A stretch of 64,000 bases of DNA from Balneolaceae bacterium. Its GTDB lineage: Bacteria; Bacteroidota; Rhodothermia; Balneolales; Balneolaceae. The position numbers and the translations under genes are program-made. The stretch covers positions 2,090,001-2,154,000 of the forward strand of contig CP030887.1 of the NCBI GenBank assembly GCA_006969905.1, given 5' to 3'. This document shows positions 24,004 through 33,827 of this stretch, in pieces; the first letter of the stretch is position 1, and each line of letters opens with the position of its first letter. The notes beneath the pieces were generated by a model. That model ran no database searches. It was not told where the DNA came from and saw only the letters and a list, made by a program, of their open reading frames with translations.

Positions 24004-25521
24004 ATGAAAAGATTATTGCTGTTCTCACTATTGCTGGGTTTTACTATGAGTTGTACAGCTCAACAAACTGAAACCGAGGAGTACACACTGGTTACTTATA
24101 ATATTGAAAACCTTTTTGATGCTGACGGTGAAGCGGTATTCAATGATTATAAACCTACAGACCGTAACGGGAGCCCACAATACACCAAAGAAGACGTATT
24201 TACTAAAATCGGGAATGCCATCCGGGTATTGAAGCAATACAATGAAGGAAAAGGTCCGGATATTATTGCAATGGTGGAACTGGAAAGTGATTTCACAAAA
24301 TCAGTAAACAATTCTTACGCTGACGCAGGTGATTTCCTGGGAAAGTTTGCTCATACTACCCTAACGGAAATGCTGACTACAGGATTTAATGAGCAAGTCG
24401 CAGATCTTCCCTCCGAGTGGCTACTACTAAAAGGTATGGTAGATGCAGGTATGTGGAATTACCAGGTTGAAGTTGGGTACAGTCCGATAGGGGATGAGGG
24501 CAGGCCGGAAAACGTACAGAAAGTAGCTACCTATTCGCGATTTCCGATACTCAGGGAGAAAACGCAAATCTATCCATTAGAAAGAGCCCGTCCCATTTTA
24601 GAAAGCTGGATTGATGTAAATGGGAATGAACTGGTGGTATTCAACAATCACTGGAAATCGGGAGCCAGCAGCTGGGAGATGGAACAAATTCGCCTGGGAA
24701 ATGCGGAAATATTACGAGCAAGATTAGACCAGCTTATTGAAGAAAACCCTGAAATTGATTTCGTATTAGCCGGAGATTTTAACTCAGATTACAATCAAAA
24801 AGCGCGTTATGAATTTGAGAAAACAGCGGTTAATGACGTGTTAAAATCAGTTGGAGATGAAGCGGCTGTTGCTTCTGGAAGTGAAGGGAGTGTGTATAAT
24901 TTGTGGTATGATTACCCTATAGATCAAAGAGGCTCGGATACCTATCGGGGGTATTGGGGAACTTTAATGCAGCTGATGATTTCCGGTACAATGTATGACG
25001 GAAAGGGATTGGATTATGTAGACAACTCGGTTTCGAGGGGAAGTTTTGGTTTTAATGTGCACAGTACTTCAGGAGAGCCCAAACGATGGAGCTCCACCTT
25101 TGATGGAAGCGGGTATTCAGATCATTTACCGGTCAGTATGAAGTTCTCAGTTGCCACAAAAGCAAATAATCTGGCGAGTACAAGCACAAATGACGACGCA
25201 CTTTGGGAACCCATCCCGGTTCAATACTCCCGGCCTTCCACATTTATGACGGAAGTGGAATTTTCAAACGGAGATCCTACCACCAAACCGGAGTTTTTCA
25301 ATGAATATTTCTACCTGACTGCTACCGTAACTGACAACTATGATTTCGTTGTCAACGGTACTACTTTTGATGTATACACCCCTTCATTCAGGTTAAATGA
25401 GGTATTATCAGATATTGCGGGTACCCAAACTCCGATAGAATTTTATGGCCGTTTTTCCCAGTTCAGGGGCAACTGGCAATTTGTAGTAGAAAGTAAAGAG
25501 TTCATCGAGATTTCAGAATGA
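24004..25521 (+). CDS. Endonuclease/exonuclease/phosphatase family lipoprotein
   Basis: 505 residues. The N-terminus is a lipoprotein signal with lipobox FTMSC, so it is exported and lipid-anchored. The EEP core (about 27-380) shows LVTYNIENLFD (metal-binding Asn and Glu of the family), a VFNNHWKSGASSW block, the catalytic AGDFNSD and a closing YSDHLPVSMKF. About 110 extra residues after it form a beta-rich domain without a T9SS sorting motif. Probably an extracytoplasmic nuclease or phosphodiesterase. It overlaps tsaB by ATGA. Confidence 0.88.
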   Translation: MKRLLLFSLLLGFTMSCTAQQTETEEYTLVTYNIENLFDADGEAVFNDYKPTDRNGSPQYTKEDVFTKIGNAIRVLKQYNEGKGPDIIAMVELESDFTKSVNNSYADAGDFLGKFAHTTLTEMLTTGFNEQVADLPSEWLLLKGMVDAGMWNYQVEVGYSPIGDEGRPENVQKVATYSRFPILREKTQIYPLERARPILESWIDVNGNELVVFNNHWKSGASSWEMEQIRLGNAEILRARLDQLIEENPEIDFVLAGDFNSDYNQKARYEFEKTAVNDVLKSVGDEAAVASGSEGSVYNLWYDYPIDQRGSDTYRGYWGTLMQLMISGTMYDGKGLDYVDNSVSRGSFGFNVHSTSGEPKRWSSTFDGSGYSDHLPVSMKFSVATKANNLASTSTNDDALWEPIPVQYSRPSTFMTEVEFSNGDPTTKPEFFNEYFYLTATVTDNYDFVVNGTTFDVYTPSFRLNEVLSDIAGTQTPIEFYGRFSQFRGNWQFVVESKEFIEISE

Positions 25522-26180
25522 TCCTGGCCTACGAAACATCTACTGATGTATGTTCGGTTGCTTTTCAAAATGAACAGGGGGAGATTTTCGAGAAGCGTAT
25601 TCGGGGAAAGGGGATACACTCCGATCATGTATTCCTGTTTACCAAAGAATTGATGGGTGAGCATGGCTTTAAAATTAAGGATCTGGGTGCTGTTTTAATC
25701 AGTACTGGACCGGGTTCTTATACCGGGTTGAGGATAGGTGCTAGTGCCATTAAAGGATTGTTGTTTAAAACCCATGTCCCACTTTATGCTGTTGGTACTC
25801 TTGCTGGTTTTTCAGCAGCGGCAAACAAACCCGGCAGGATTCATGCTATTCTTGATGCACGAAGAACTCATTTATACCATCAGCTTTTTTTGAACGAAGA
25901 AAACAGATGGCTTTCTAAGACGGATGCTGTGGTAAAAGAAATTCAGGATTTCGAAAAAGAAGTTGACCCGGAAGATAGTATTATTGGTACAGGGCTTAAT
26001 CGCCTGGGAAAAGAAACTCTTAAAAAGGCAGAGGTATTTGGCCCTGATTATATTTCAGCAAAAAACCTGTTGGTTCTTTTTAACAGTAAATCGAGAGATT
26101 CTTTCTTTGAAAAAACACCTGTTGAAGAGTTAGACCCCGTTTACCTGAGTAATCACCAGGTAAATAATTCAAAATTGTAA
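25518..26180 (+). CDS. tsaB: tRNA threonylcarbamoyladenosine biosynthesis protein TsaB
   Basis: 220 residues of the ASKHA fold: ILAYETSTDVCSVAF at the start, HSDHVFLF, and STGPGSYTGLRIGASAIKGL, the best-kept block of TsaB. TsaB lacks its own activity and scaffolds TsaD and TsaE in making the t6A base of ANN-decoding tRNAs. It is translationally coupled to the nuclease lipoprotein gene and followed after 58 bases by accD. Confidence 0.93.
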   Translation: MILAYETSTDVCSVAFQNEQGEIFEKRIRGKGIHSDHVFLFTKELMGEHGFKIKDLGAVLISTGPGSYTGLRIGASAIKGLLFKTHVPLYAVGTLAGFSAAANKPGRIHAILDARRTHLYHQLFLNEENRWLSKTDAVVKEIQDFEKEVDPEDSIIGTGLNRLGKETLKKAEVFGPDYISAKNLLVLFNSKSRDSFFEKTPVEELDPVYLSNHQVNNSKL

Positions 26181-26238
26181 AGGGATTCAGATTTAAGCGT
26201 CAGAATCTTTATTTTCATCAAAATTATAATTGAAGTTT

Positions 26239-27084
26239 ATGTCCTGGTTTAAGCGAAAAGACGACAATATTCAAACAGACAAACGTAAAGAAATGCCCGA
26301 AGGCGTTTGGGTGAAGGTGCCTCCCACAGGCGAAACCATCCACCGGCGCGAACTGGAAGATAACCTTTGGGTTGACCCTCTGAGCGGTTACCATTTTCGG
26401 GTAGGGAGTAAACAATATTTTTCCATCATATTTGATGACGAAAAGTTTGAGGAAATAGGACAGAATATCATGCCTACTGATCCTCTGAACTTTGTTGATC
26501 GAAAGAAATATGCGGAACGGATAAAGGATACTCAAAAGAAATCAGGGCTTTCTGATGCTGCCCGGGTTGCTGTAGGAAAAATGAACGGCATTGACCTGGT
26601 GGTTGGCTGTATGGATTTCAGTTTTATTGGGGGTAGTATGGGTTCCGTTGTGGGCGAACGACTCACCCAAGGTGTGAACTATGCCCTTGAGCATAAAATC
26701 CCCTATATGATTATTTCTCAATCCGGTGGGGCGAGAATGATGGAAAGTGTATTAAGTTTGATGCAATTAGCTAAGATTTCGTCAAAACTGGCTCTCCTTG
26801 AAGAAGCAGGAATTCCATATATCTCGTATATCACAAACCCGACTACAGGTGGGGTAACAGCAAGTTTTGCTATGCTGGGCGATTTTAATGTGGCTGAACC
26901 GGGTGCATTGATCGGCTTTGCCGGGCCGAGAGTAATACGGCAAACTATAGGAAGAGACTTACCGGAAGGATTTCAGACCTCGGAGTACTTATTGGAGCAT
27001 GGTTTTCTGGATTTCATTATTCCCCGGACAAAAATGAAATCAAAACTTACCCAGTTACTTAAGATTATTCTTCATAAGAAATAG
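26239..27084 (+). CDS. accD: Acetyl-CoA carboxylase carboxyltransferase subunit beta, zinc ribbon lost
   Basis: About 281 residues from the ATG at 26239 (MSWFKRKD); a TTG three codons earlier is possible. The carboxyltransferase core is intact: GGSMGSVVGER, ISQSGGARM, TNPTTGGVTASFAMLGD and AEPGALIGFAGPRVI. With AccA (not in the window) it transfers carboxyl from biotin to acetyl-CoA, the first step of fatty-acid synthesis. The N-terminal ribbon aligns without gaps to E. coli AccD (PEGVW...), yet its four zinc cysteines are replaced by Val27, Thr30, Asp46 and Ser49. Confidence 0.96.
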   Translation: MSWFKRKDDNIQTDKRKEMPEGVWVKVPPTGETIHRRELEDNLWVDPLSGYHFRVGSKQYFSIIFDDEKFEEIGQNIMPTDPLNFVDRKKYAERIKDTQKKSGLSDAARVAVGKMNGIDLVVGCMDFSFIGGSMGSVVGERLTQGVNYALEHKIPYMIISQSGGARMMESVLSLMQLAKISSKLALLEEAGIPYISYITNPTTGGVTASFAMLGDFNVAEPGALIGFAGPRVIRQTIGRDLPEGFQTSEYLLEHGFLDFIIPRTKMKSKLTQLLKIILHKK

Positions 27085-27148
27085 CACACTTATCATGGAA
27101 GTATTTCGGCTTCCTGTTTTACCTTCTTTCTAACCAATCAAGATCAAG

Positions 27149-29323
27149 ATGAAAAGGATATCTGCACTTATAATTCTATTGGTATTATGTTCGCTGAATA
27201 TTTCTGCGCAAGAGAAAAAACCAATTAATTTTGAACATATTTTTGACGGTACATTTTCACCCAATAATGTGCAGAATGTACGGTGGATGAATGACGGAAG
27301 GTTTTATACGGCAAGCAGGGGGCAGCAGGTTGTGCGTTTCAATATTCTGGATGGGAGTGAATTGGTACTTTTTGATGGCTCGGAATTTGTAAGTGATGAT
27401 ATGCCTTCCGGTTTTCTGTTACAGGGTTACGAGTTTTCAGCGGATGAAAAAAAGCTTTTCATGAGAACGAATGTGGAACAGATTTGGAGGAGAAGCACCC
27501 GCGAAGATTACTATGTATATGATATTGCTTCAAAAAGCCTGGATAAGCTCACTTCCACAGGAGGAAAGCAGCAATTTGCAGAACTTTCTCCAAAGGGAAA
27601 CCGAGCAGCATTTGTAAGAGATAATAATCTTTTTTGGATTGATCTTGCTTCAGGTACGGAAACCCGGATTACTGATGACGGAGAGTTCAATAAGATTATA
27701 AATGGTGCTGCTGACTGGGTGTATGAAGAAGAATTTGGCTTTGCAAAAGCGTGGTTTTGGTCACCCGATGGTAATAAAATAGCTTTCTACCGGTTTGATG
27801 AAGAACGGGTTAAAGAATTTTTTATGACGGAATGGGGTGAGCTTTATCCGGGGCTAACCCGCTTCAAATACCCTAAAGCCGGAGAAGAAAATGCCATTGT
27901 TTCCATCCATGTTTATGACCTTGAAACAGGGCAAACAACTTCTATGGATGTTGGGGAAGAAGAGGATCAATACATCCCACGCATAAACTGGACGAATAGC
28001 ATTAATACGCTGGCGATCCGGAGAATGAATCGATTGCAGAATCAACAGGATTTACTGTTTGCTGATGTTTCAACCGGGGAGACGAGAATCATTATGACTG
28101 AAAAAAGTGAAGGTTGGCTGGATGTTCATGATGACCTGGTTTTTCTCAAAAACGGAAAACAGTTTCTGTACACCAGCGAAAAGGACGGATACAACCATGT
28201 ATATCTTTATGATATGGATGGCAAGGAATTGAACCAGGTAACAAAAGGAGAATGGGAGGTTACCAATGTGGTAGGCTTCAATGAAAGAAGGCATACACTT
28301 TACTTTGTAAGTACCGAAGAATCTCCGTTGCAACGGCATTTATATCAAATCCGGGTTGATGGGAAGCGTAAGAAGCAGCTTTCTGAGGGGGAAGGCTGGC
28401 ACAACATCAACATGAGTCGTGATTATAAATACTACATTGATACGTACTCCAACTTTGATAAACCACCCGTGGTAACCCTTCATCGTTCAAACGGAAAAGT
28501 ACAACGTACCATAGAAGATAACAGCGAATTGGAAGCCCGGCTTGATGAGTACTCTTTCGGTACTAAAGAATTCAAGCAATTTGAGGTAAATGGCACTTCT
28601 TTGAACGGCTATATGATTAAGCCTTATGATTTTGATGAGAGTAAAAAATACCCGGTTTTGATGTATGTATATGGTGGTCCTGGAAGCCAAACAGTCACCT
28701 CCCGGTTCGAAAGCGGCCAGCGCCCCATGTGGCATCAATATTTAGCTAACCAGGGCTACATTATTGTTTCGGTAGATAATCGCGGAACAGGAGCCAGGGG
28801 CAGGGATTTTGAACAGCAGACATACTTAAAGCTTGGGCAGTACGAAACTGAAGATCAGGTAGATGTGGCCCGGGAGCTAGCAGGATTACCTTTTGTAGAT
28901 GCCAGGCGTATTGGTATTTGGGGATGGAGTTACGGTGGATATATGTCATCATTGGGCATAACCGTTGGTAATGATGTATTCAGTACAGCAATAGCCGTAG
29001 CCCCCGTTACTTATTGGGGATTTTATGATACGATTTATACAGAACGGTTTATGCGTACTCCGCAAACAAACCCTGAAGGGTACAGGGAAGGGTCTCCTTT
29101 ATATAAAACAGATCAATTAGAAGGGAATTACCTGATCATTCATGGCACTGGGGATGATAATGTACATTTTCAGAATGCAGTAGAAATGATAGACGCACTG
29201 GTAAAAAGCGATGTGCAGTTCGAATCTATGTACTATCCCAATCGGAACCATGGGATTTTCGGGGGTAATACACGTCAGCACCTGTACCGTTTAATGACAG
29301 ATTTTATCCAGGAGCATCTTTAG
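27149..29323 (+). CDS. S9B family peptidase, dipeptidyl-peptidase IV type
   Basis: 724 residues with a signal peptide (cleavage near LNISAQ). An N-terminal beta-propeller (about 30-470) contains DWVYEEEFGF, the double-Glu motif that holds the substrate amino terminus in DPP-IV, followed by the alpha/beta-hydrolase domain with Ser594 in GWSYGGYMS, Asp670 in GTGDDNVHF and His701 in NRNHGIF. It should remove dipeptides with Pro or Ala second from peptides outside the cytoplasm, in peptide scavenging. Monocistronic. Confidence 0.95.
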   Translation: MKRISALIILLVLCSLNISAQEKKPINFEHIFDGTFSPNNVQNVRWMNDGRFYTASRGQQVVRFNILDGSELVLFDGSEFVSDDMPSGFLLQGYEFSADEKKLFMRTNVEQIWRRSTREDYYVYDIASKSLDKLTSTGGKQQFAELSPKGNRAAFVRDNNLFWIDLASGTETRITDDGEFNKIINGAADWVYEEEFGFAKAWFWSPDGNKIAFYRFDEERVKEFFMTEWGELYPGLTRFKYPKAGEENAIVSIHVYDLETGQTTSMDVGEEEDQYIPRINWTNSINTLAIRRMNRLQNQQDLLFADVSTGETRIIMTEKSEGWLDVHDDLVFLKNGKQFLYTSEKDGYNHVYLYDMDGKELNQVTKGEWEVTNVVGFNERRHTLYFVSTEESPLQRHLYQIRVDGKRKKQLSEGEGWHNINMSRDYKYYIDTYSNFDKPPVVTLHRSNGKVQRTIEDNSELEARLDEYSFGTKEFKQFEVNGTSLNGYMIKPYDFDESKKYPVLMYVYGGPGSQTVTSRFESGQRPMWHQYLANQGYIIVSVDNRGTGARGRDFEQQTYLKLGQYETEDQVDVARELAGLPFVDARRIGIWGWSYGGYMSSLGITVGNDVFSTAIAVAPVTYWGFYDTIYTERFMRTPQTNPEGYREGSPLYKTDQLEGNYLIIHGTGDDNVHFQNAVEMIDALVKSDVQFESMYYPNRNHGIFGGNTRQHLYRLMTDFIQEHL

Positions 29324-29365
29324 AATCTTGGTGCTTGCAATAGCAACAACAGTTAGGTTCGAAAA

Positions 29366-30361
29366 ATGAGATTCGCAGATTATGCAAAGATATATATTAC
29401 AGCTGGAAAAGGAGGCGATGGGTCTGCACATTTCAGAAGAGAGAAGTACGTACCCAAAGGAGGGCCGGATGGAGGTGACGGGGGTACCGGGGGCAGCATA
29501 ATCCTTAAAGGGAATGCACAGCTGAATACTATTCTTGATCTCCGTTACAAGAAATACATAAAAGCCAAACCCGGAGAAAATGGTTCAGGCAGCCGGTCTA
29601 CGGGTAAAGATGGTGAATCCATCATACTTAATGTTCCTTTAGGTACCGTTGCTTTTGATGCGGAAACAAGAGAGCGATTAGGGGAAATCACAGATGACGA
29701 GCAAGAGCTTATTATTGCAAAGGGTGGAAAGGGTGGTTTAGGAAACTGGCATTTTAAAAGTTCTACCAACCAGACTCCCCAGTTTGCACAAGAGGGGAAA
29801 CCGGGTGAAGAAAGAGTAGTGGAACTGGAACTCAAGCTGATTGCGGATGTAGGTTTGGTTGGATTCCCTAATGCGGGAAAGAGTACCCTTCTTTCTGCGC
29901 TTTCTCATGCTAAACCGAAGATCGCAGACTACCCATTTACTACTTTAGAACCAAATCTCGGGGTAGTGAAGTTCTCTGATTACAGAAGTTTTGTGATGGC
30001 TGATATCCCGGGAATTATTGAAGAAGCACACCAGGGAAAAGGGCTTGGAATCCAGTTTTTGCGGCATATCGAGAGGAATAATGTGCTTCTATTCATGGTC
30101 AGTTCAGATACTGATATTGAGTACGAGTACAAGGCTTTGGTGGCAGAGCTGGAAGCCTATCGAAAAGATTTATTGGATAAGCCACGTGTTTTAGCTATTA
30201 CTAAGATGGATTTAAAACAAGGGTTTAAGTTGGATAAAGAATTTCATATTGATGATGAAATTCCCGTAATTCCTATTTCCTCGGCTACAGGTCATGGTAT
30301 TGATGAGCTGAGAGAAAAGTTATGGGAGAAAATCCAACATGCAAAACAAGCAGATACTTAG
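29366..30361 (+). CDS. obgE: GTPase Obg/CgtA
   Basis: 331 residues. Glycine-rich Obg fold (1-157; KGGDGSAHFRREKYVPKGGP and related repeats) followed by the GTPase domain: G1 GFPNAGKST, G3 DIPGI, G4 TKMD, G5 SSATG. No C-terminal OCT domain, as in many Bacteroidota. It takes part in 50S ribosome assembly and growth control. The dprA gene starts inside its last 23 bases. Confidence 0.96.
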   Translation: MRFADYAKIYITAGKGGDGSAHFRREKYVPKGGPDGGDGGTGGSIILKGNAQLNTILDLRYKKYIKAKPGENGSGSRSTGKDGESIILNVPLGTVAFDAETRERLGEITDDEQELIIAKGGKGGLGNWHFKSSTNQTPQFAQEGKPGEERVVELELKLIADVGLVGFPNAGKSTLLSALSHAKPKIADYPFTTLEPNLGVVKFSDYRSFVMADIPGIIEEAHQGKGLGIQFLRHIERNNVLLFMVSSDTDIEYEYKALVAELEAYRKDLLDKPRVLAITKMDLKQGFKLDKEFHIDDEIPVIPISSATGHGIDELREKLWEKIQHAKQADT

Positions 30362-31475
30362 AAACTTAGTTGCCCTTAGCATTATACCCGGATTGGGTGC
30401 ACGCCGGTTGCGTAACCTGGTTCACAAGAAAGAACAACTCGAAAAAGTATTCAATCTTAGTAAATCCCAACTAAGAAGTTTTGAGGGTATTGGGGAAGCA
30501 TCTACACTTTCTATTCTTTCTTTTGACAGATGGGAGGAAGTAGATACGATACTTTCTGATACAGAGAACATTGGCTCCGAGATTGTTACAATAACAGATA
30601 CTTACTATCCGGAACTGCTGAAACAGATATACGACCCTCCGTTATTATTTTGGATGAAAGGGAACCCGGAGGTACTTAACACATCCGGGGTTGCGGTTAT
30701 TGGCACCAGGAACCCAACTCCGTATGGTAAAAAACAGGCTCATAAGCTGAGTTATGATCTCGCCTCGAAAGGTCTCACTATTTTCAGCGGATTGGCTTAT
30801 GGGATAGATGCCATTGCCCATAAAGCGGCTTTGGAAGCTAATTCCGGAACGGTAGCAGTATTGGGATCGGGGATTGATAACCTTTATCCAAAGCGAAATG
30901 CTTCTATAGCTAACGAGATCATAAAGAATAACGGTGCAGTAATCTCCGAATTTCCTTTGGGTACAAATCCTGATGCTGGCAATTTTCCTATCCGAAATAG
31001 AATTGTAAGCGGAATGAGTCTCGGAGTCTTAATCGTTGAGTCCGGTATCCAGGGAGGCAGCATGATTACAGCAGAACTTGGATTGGACCAGAACAGGGAA
31101 GTGTTTGCAGTACCCCATTCCCTGGAAAATGTAGCCGGCTCAGGCGGTAATTACCTGATTAAGAGAGGAGCTGCAAAGCTTGTACAAACGGTGGATGATA
31201 TTTTGGAAGAGCTGCCGATGTATAGCCAGCCAGATGATAAAGAAAAGGAAATTTCACAAGTTCAGGAACAAGAGCCCTCAAAAGGCTGGAGAGACCTTGA
31301 GCTTAATGATTTAAGTAAAAAAGTGTGTGAGTTACTGGAACATAAACCTGCCCAAATAGATGATTTGGGAGATGAGCTTGGTGTAAGTACTAGCCAACTA
31401 TTAGTATGTTTACTACAACTTGAGATGCAAGGAGTGGTCAGCCAAAAAGCAGGTAAAATATTCTCAATAGAATAA
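30339..31475 (+). CDS. dprA: DNA-processing protein DprA
   Basis: 378 residues. N-terminal SAM-like region (about 1-70), a Rossmann-type DprA core (about 80-295) with VIGTRNPTPYGK, SGLAYGIDAIAHKAAL, VLGSGIDNLYPKRN and EFPLGTNPDAGNFPIRNRI, and a C-terminal winged helix (about 320-378). DprA loads RecA on incoming single-stranded DNA during natural transformation. The gene overlaps obgE by 23 nt. Its stop is two bases from the stop of the convergent phosphohexomutase gene. Confidence 0.95.
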   Translation: MQNKQILRNLVALSIIPGLGARRLRNLVHKKEQLEKVFNLSKSQLRSFEGIGEASTLSILSFDRWEEVDTILSDTENIGSEIVTITDTYYPELLKQIYDPPLLFWMKGNPEVLNTSGVAVIGTRNPTPYGKKQAHKLSYDLASKGLTIFSGLAYGIDAIAHKAALEANSGTVAVLGSGIDNLYPKRNASIANEIIKNNGAVISEFPLGTNPDAGNFPIRNRIVSGMSLGVLIVESGIQGGSMITAELGLDQNREVFAVPHSLENVAGSGGNYLIKRGAAKLVQTVDDILEELPMYSQPDDKEKEISQVQEQEPSKGWRDLELNDLSKKVCELLEHKPAQIDDLGDELGVSTSQLLVCLLQLEMQGVVSQKAGKIFSIE

Positions 31476-31477
31476 TA

Positions 31478-33214
31478 TTAGCCAACCAGGTCCTTAATTA
31501 TTTCATCAATCTTCTGGTCAAGTTTGTTTGCTACAAAATCATATTCCCGGGGAGTAGCAATAGTATCATTTACACTGCAATAAAATTTGATCTTGGGCTC
31601 TGTTCCGGAAGGGCGGGCCGAAATTATCGCCCCATCTTCCGTAATAAATTGCAATACGTTTGATTTTGGCAGGTCAACAGGAGTGATATCTCCGGTCGTA
31701 AAATCTTTCTTTTTACTTGATTGATAATCGATGAGGGTAACTACATTTGAACCACCTAGTGATTTGGGTGTATCAGCCCTGAAATCAGCCATCATCTGCT
31801 GAATTTCTTCTGCCCCGGCCTTTCCCTTTTTGGTAATAGAGATGAGTTTTTCCCTGAAAATACCGTGATCGACATACATTTCAAGAAGTGCTTCATACAG
31901 ACTGCTTCCCTGATCTTTATAATAAGCAGCCATTTCTGCAATTATAACTGCAGATACTATGGCATCTTTATCCCTTACATGTTCACCGATTAGGTAACCA
32001 TAGCTTTCCTCTCCTCCGCAAATAAACGTTTTCTTTCCCTCAAACTTGGTCATCAACTCACCGATATATTTGAATCCGGTGAGTGTATTGAAACACTCTA
32101 CCCCATAAGACTCTGCAATGCGGTCAATCAGGTAAGAGGTAACAATAGTTTTAACGATGTATTCATTTCCGGTTAGTTTACCGGCTTTCTCCCATGCGGT
32201 TAGCATGTAATTGATAATCAACGTTCCGGTTTGATTACCATTCAACAGTACCCAATCGTTTTGGTTATTCTTCACGGCAATTCCAATCCTGTCCGCATCG
32301 GGATCCGTAGCCATTACCAGTTCAGCATCGATTTCTTTGGCCTTTTCAAGAGCCATTGCCAAAGCATCTTCTTCTTCAGGATTAGGGTAAACAACAGTGG
32401 GGAAGTCACCATCAACAACCATTTGTTCCTCAACCAAGGTTACATTTTCAAAACCATATTGTTTGAGAGCGGGCGGAACTAAAACCCCGGCTGTTCCATG
32501 GATAGGGGAAAACACAATACTCAAATCCTTTTGGCGGACAATTGCATCCCTGGAAACCGAAAGGCTGGCAAGTTCATCCAGGTACATTCTATCAATATCT
32601 TCGCCAATTACTTCGATGAGGTCATTGTTGCCTTTAAAGTTAATCTCATCAACAGATGTGATATTCTTTACCTCATCCATTACGGCAGTATCATACGGAG
32701 TTACCAACTGGCCGCCATCTGCTCCATAGGCTTTAAATCCATTGTACTCTTTGGGGTTATGTGAAGCCGTTAAAACCACGCCACCCTGGCAACCCAATTC
32801 ACGAACGGCATACGAAAGCTCCGGCGTTGGGCGCAGACCCTCAAAGAAATACACCTTAATTCCGTTAGCAGAAAATACATTAGCCACAACCCGGGCCAGT
32901 GTATCTGAATTATTACGGCAATCGTGTGCTATTGCAACTTTAACAGTTTCATTCGGATAAGTTTTCTTCAGGAAATTGGAAAACCCTTGTGTTGCAATTC
33001 CAAATGTATATTTATTTACCCTGTTTGAGCCTACACCCATGATCCCTCTTAAACCACCTGTGCCAAATTCCAGGTCTTTGTAAAAGGCGTCCGTCAATTC
33101 GGTGAATTTTTCTTCCTGAAGCATATTCCGAATTTCTTCTTTTGTTTCGGAATCATAATTACCGTTTAACCAGGAATCGATTTTTTGCTGAACAGAGGGT
33201 TCTAAATTAGACAT
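31478..33214 (-). CDS. Alpha-phosphohexomutase (phosphoglucomutase/phosphomannomutase)
   Basis: 578 residues with all four family sites: phosphoserine loop TASHNPKEYNGFK, metal loop ATDPDADRIGIAV, sugar loop CGGEESYGYLIG and phosphate loop RPSGTEPKIKFY. Length and motif wording fit the PgcA-type phosphoglucomutases of Firmicutes and Bacteroidota. It interconverts hexose 1- and 6-phosphates (glucose and/or mannose) for wall, storage and exopolysaccharide synthesis. Single gene. Confidence 0.93.
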   Translation of the reverse strand: MSNLEPSVQQKIDSWLNGNYDSETKEEIRNMLQEEKFTELTDAFYKDLEFGTGGLRGIMGVGSNRVNKYTFGIATQGFSNFLKKTYPNETVKVAIAHDCRNNSDTLARVVANVFSANGIKVYFFEGLRPTPELSYAVRELGCQGGVVLTASHNPKEYNGFKAYGADGGQLVTPYDTAVMDEVKNITSVDEINFKGNNDLIEVIGEDIDRMYLDELASLSVSRDAIVRQKDLSIVFSPIHGTAGVLVPPALKQYGFENVTLVEEQMVVDGDFPTVVYPNPEEEDALAMALEKAKEIDAELVMATDPDADRIGIAVKNNQNDWVLLNGNQTGTLIINYMLTAWEKAGKLTGNEYIVKTIVTSYLIDRIAESYGVECFNTLTGFKYIGELMTKFEGKKTFICGGEESYGYLIGEHVRDKDAIVSAVIIAEMAAYYKDQGSSLYEALLEMYVDHGIFREKLISITKKGKAGAEEIQQMMADFRADTPKSLGGSNVVTLIDYQSSKKKDFTTGDITPVDLPKSNVLQFITEDGAIISARPSGTEPKIKFYCSVNDTIATPREYDFVANKLDQKIDEIIKDLVG

Positions 33215-33307
33215 GGATATATATGAAGATAGTTCAATTGAGTTTGGTTGTGAATATAAAGAAAATGGCAGCTTTATTGGCTTACCAAATTATGAAGATT
33301 TCAGTAT

Positions 33308-33820
33308 TCAGCGGGTAAATCTGCGGATAAGATGCTCATGCTTTGGAAAGGAGAGTATCAGTTTTTCAGGATCAGCCAGCTCAAAATCAGCGAAATCAAA
33401 ACCGGGGGATACCGTGCAACCTACCAAAGTGTAAGAATCAGCTTCATTTACATTGGCTGCGAACCATAATCCTGCAGGAACAGTGGATTGAGGTTGTTCA
33501 CCTTCTTCGATATTTAAACCCAGCTTTTGTGAATGATAAACTCCTTCGTTATCAATCATGTGTATAGTGATGGGGCTTCCTTCATAATAATGCCACATTT
33601 CATCCTGGTTGATCTTATGAAATGCAGAGAAAGTATCTGAAGTAAGCAGGAAGTAGATACCGGTGGAATAATTCCTGTCTCCTGAGAAGTTACCGGGTAA
33701 CGATGATTTTGATATTAATCCCTTACTGCGATAGGTTTCTTTAAAAAAGCCACCTTCAGGGTGGCCTTCAAGTTCATAAAAATCTATAAGCTCCTTTATC
33801 CTTGAACTGATTGGATTCAT
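33308..33820 (-). CDS. DUF985 cupin (Cupin_5) protein
   Basis: 170 residues with the family blocks EGHPEGGFFKETYRS, STGIYFLLTSDTFSAFHKI, DEMWHYYEGSPI and QSTVPAGLWFAA, then the GCTVSPGFDFADFELAD end. Cupin_5 proteins are small cytosolic jelly-rolls, probably sugar-binding or sugar-modifying, without an established reaction. It lies eight bases downstream of the trypsin-like gene and may be cotranscribed with it. Confidence 0.9.
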   Translation of the reverse strand: MNPISSRIKELIDFYELEGHPEGGFFKETYRSKGLISKSSLPGNFSGDRNYSTGIYFLLTSDTFSAFHKINQDEMWHYYEGSPITIHMIDNEGVYHSQKLGLNIEEGEQPQSTVPAGLWFAANVNEADSYTLVGCTVSPGFDFADFELADPEKLILSFPKHEHLIRRFTR

Positions 33821-33827
33821 CTGAATA

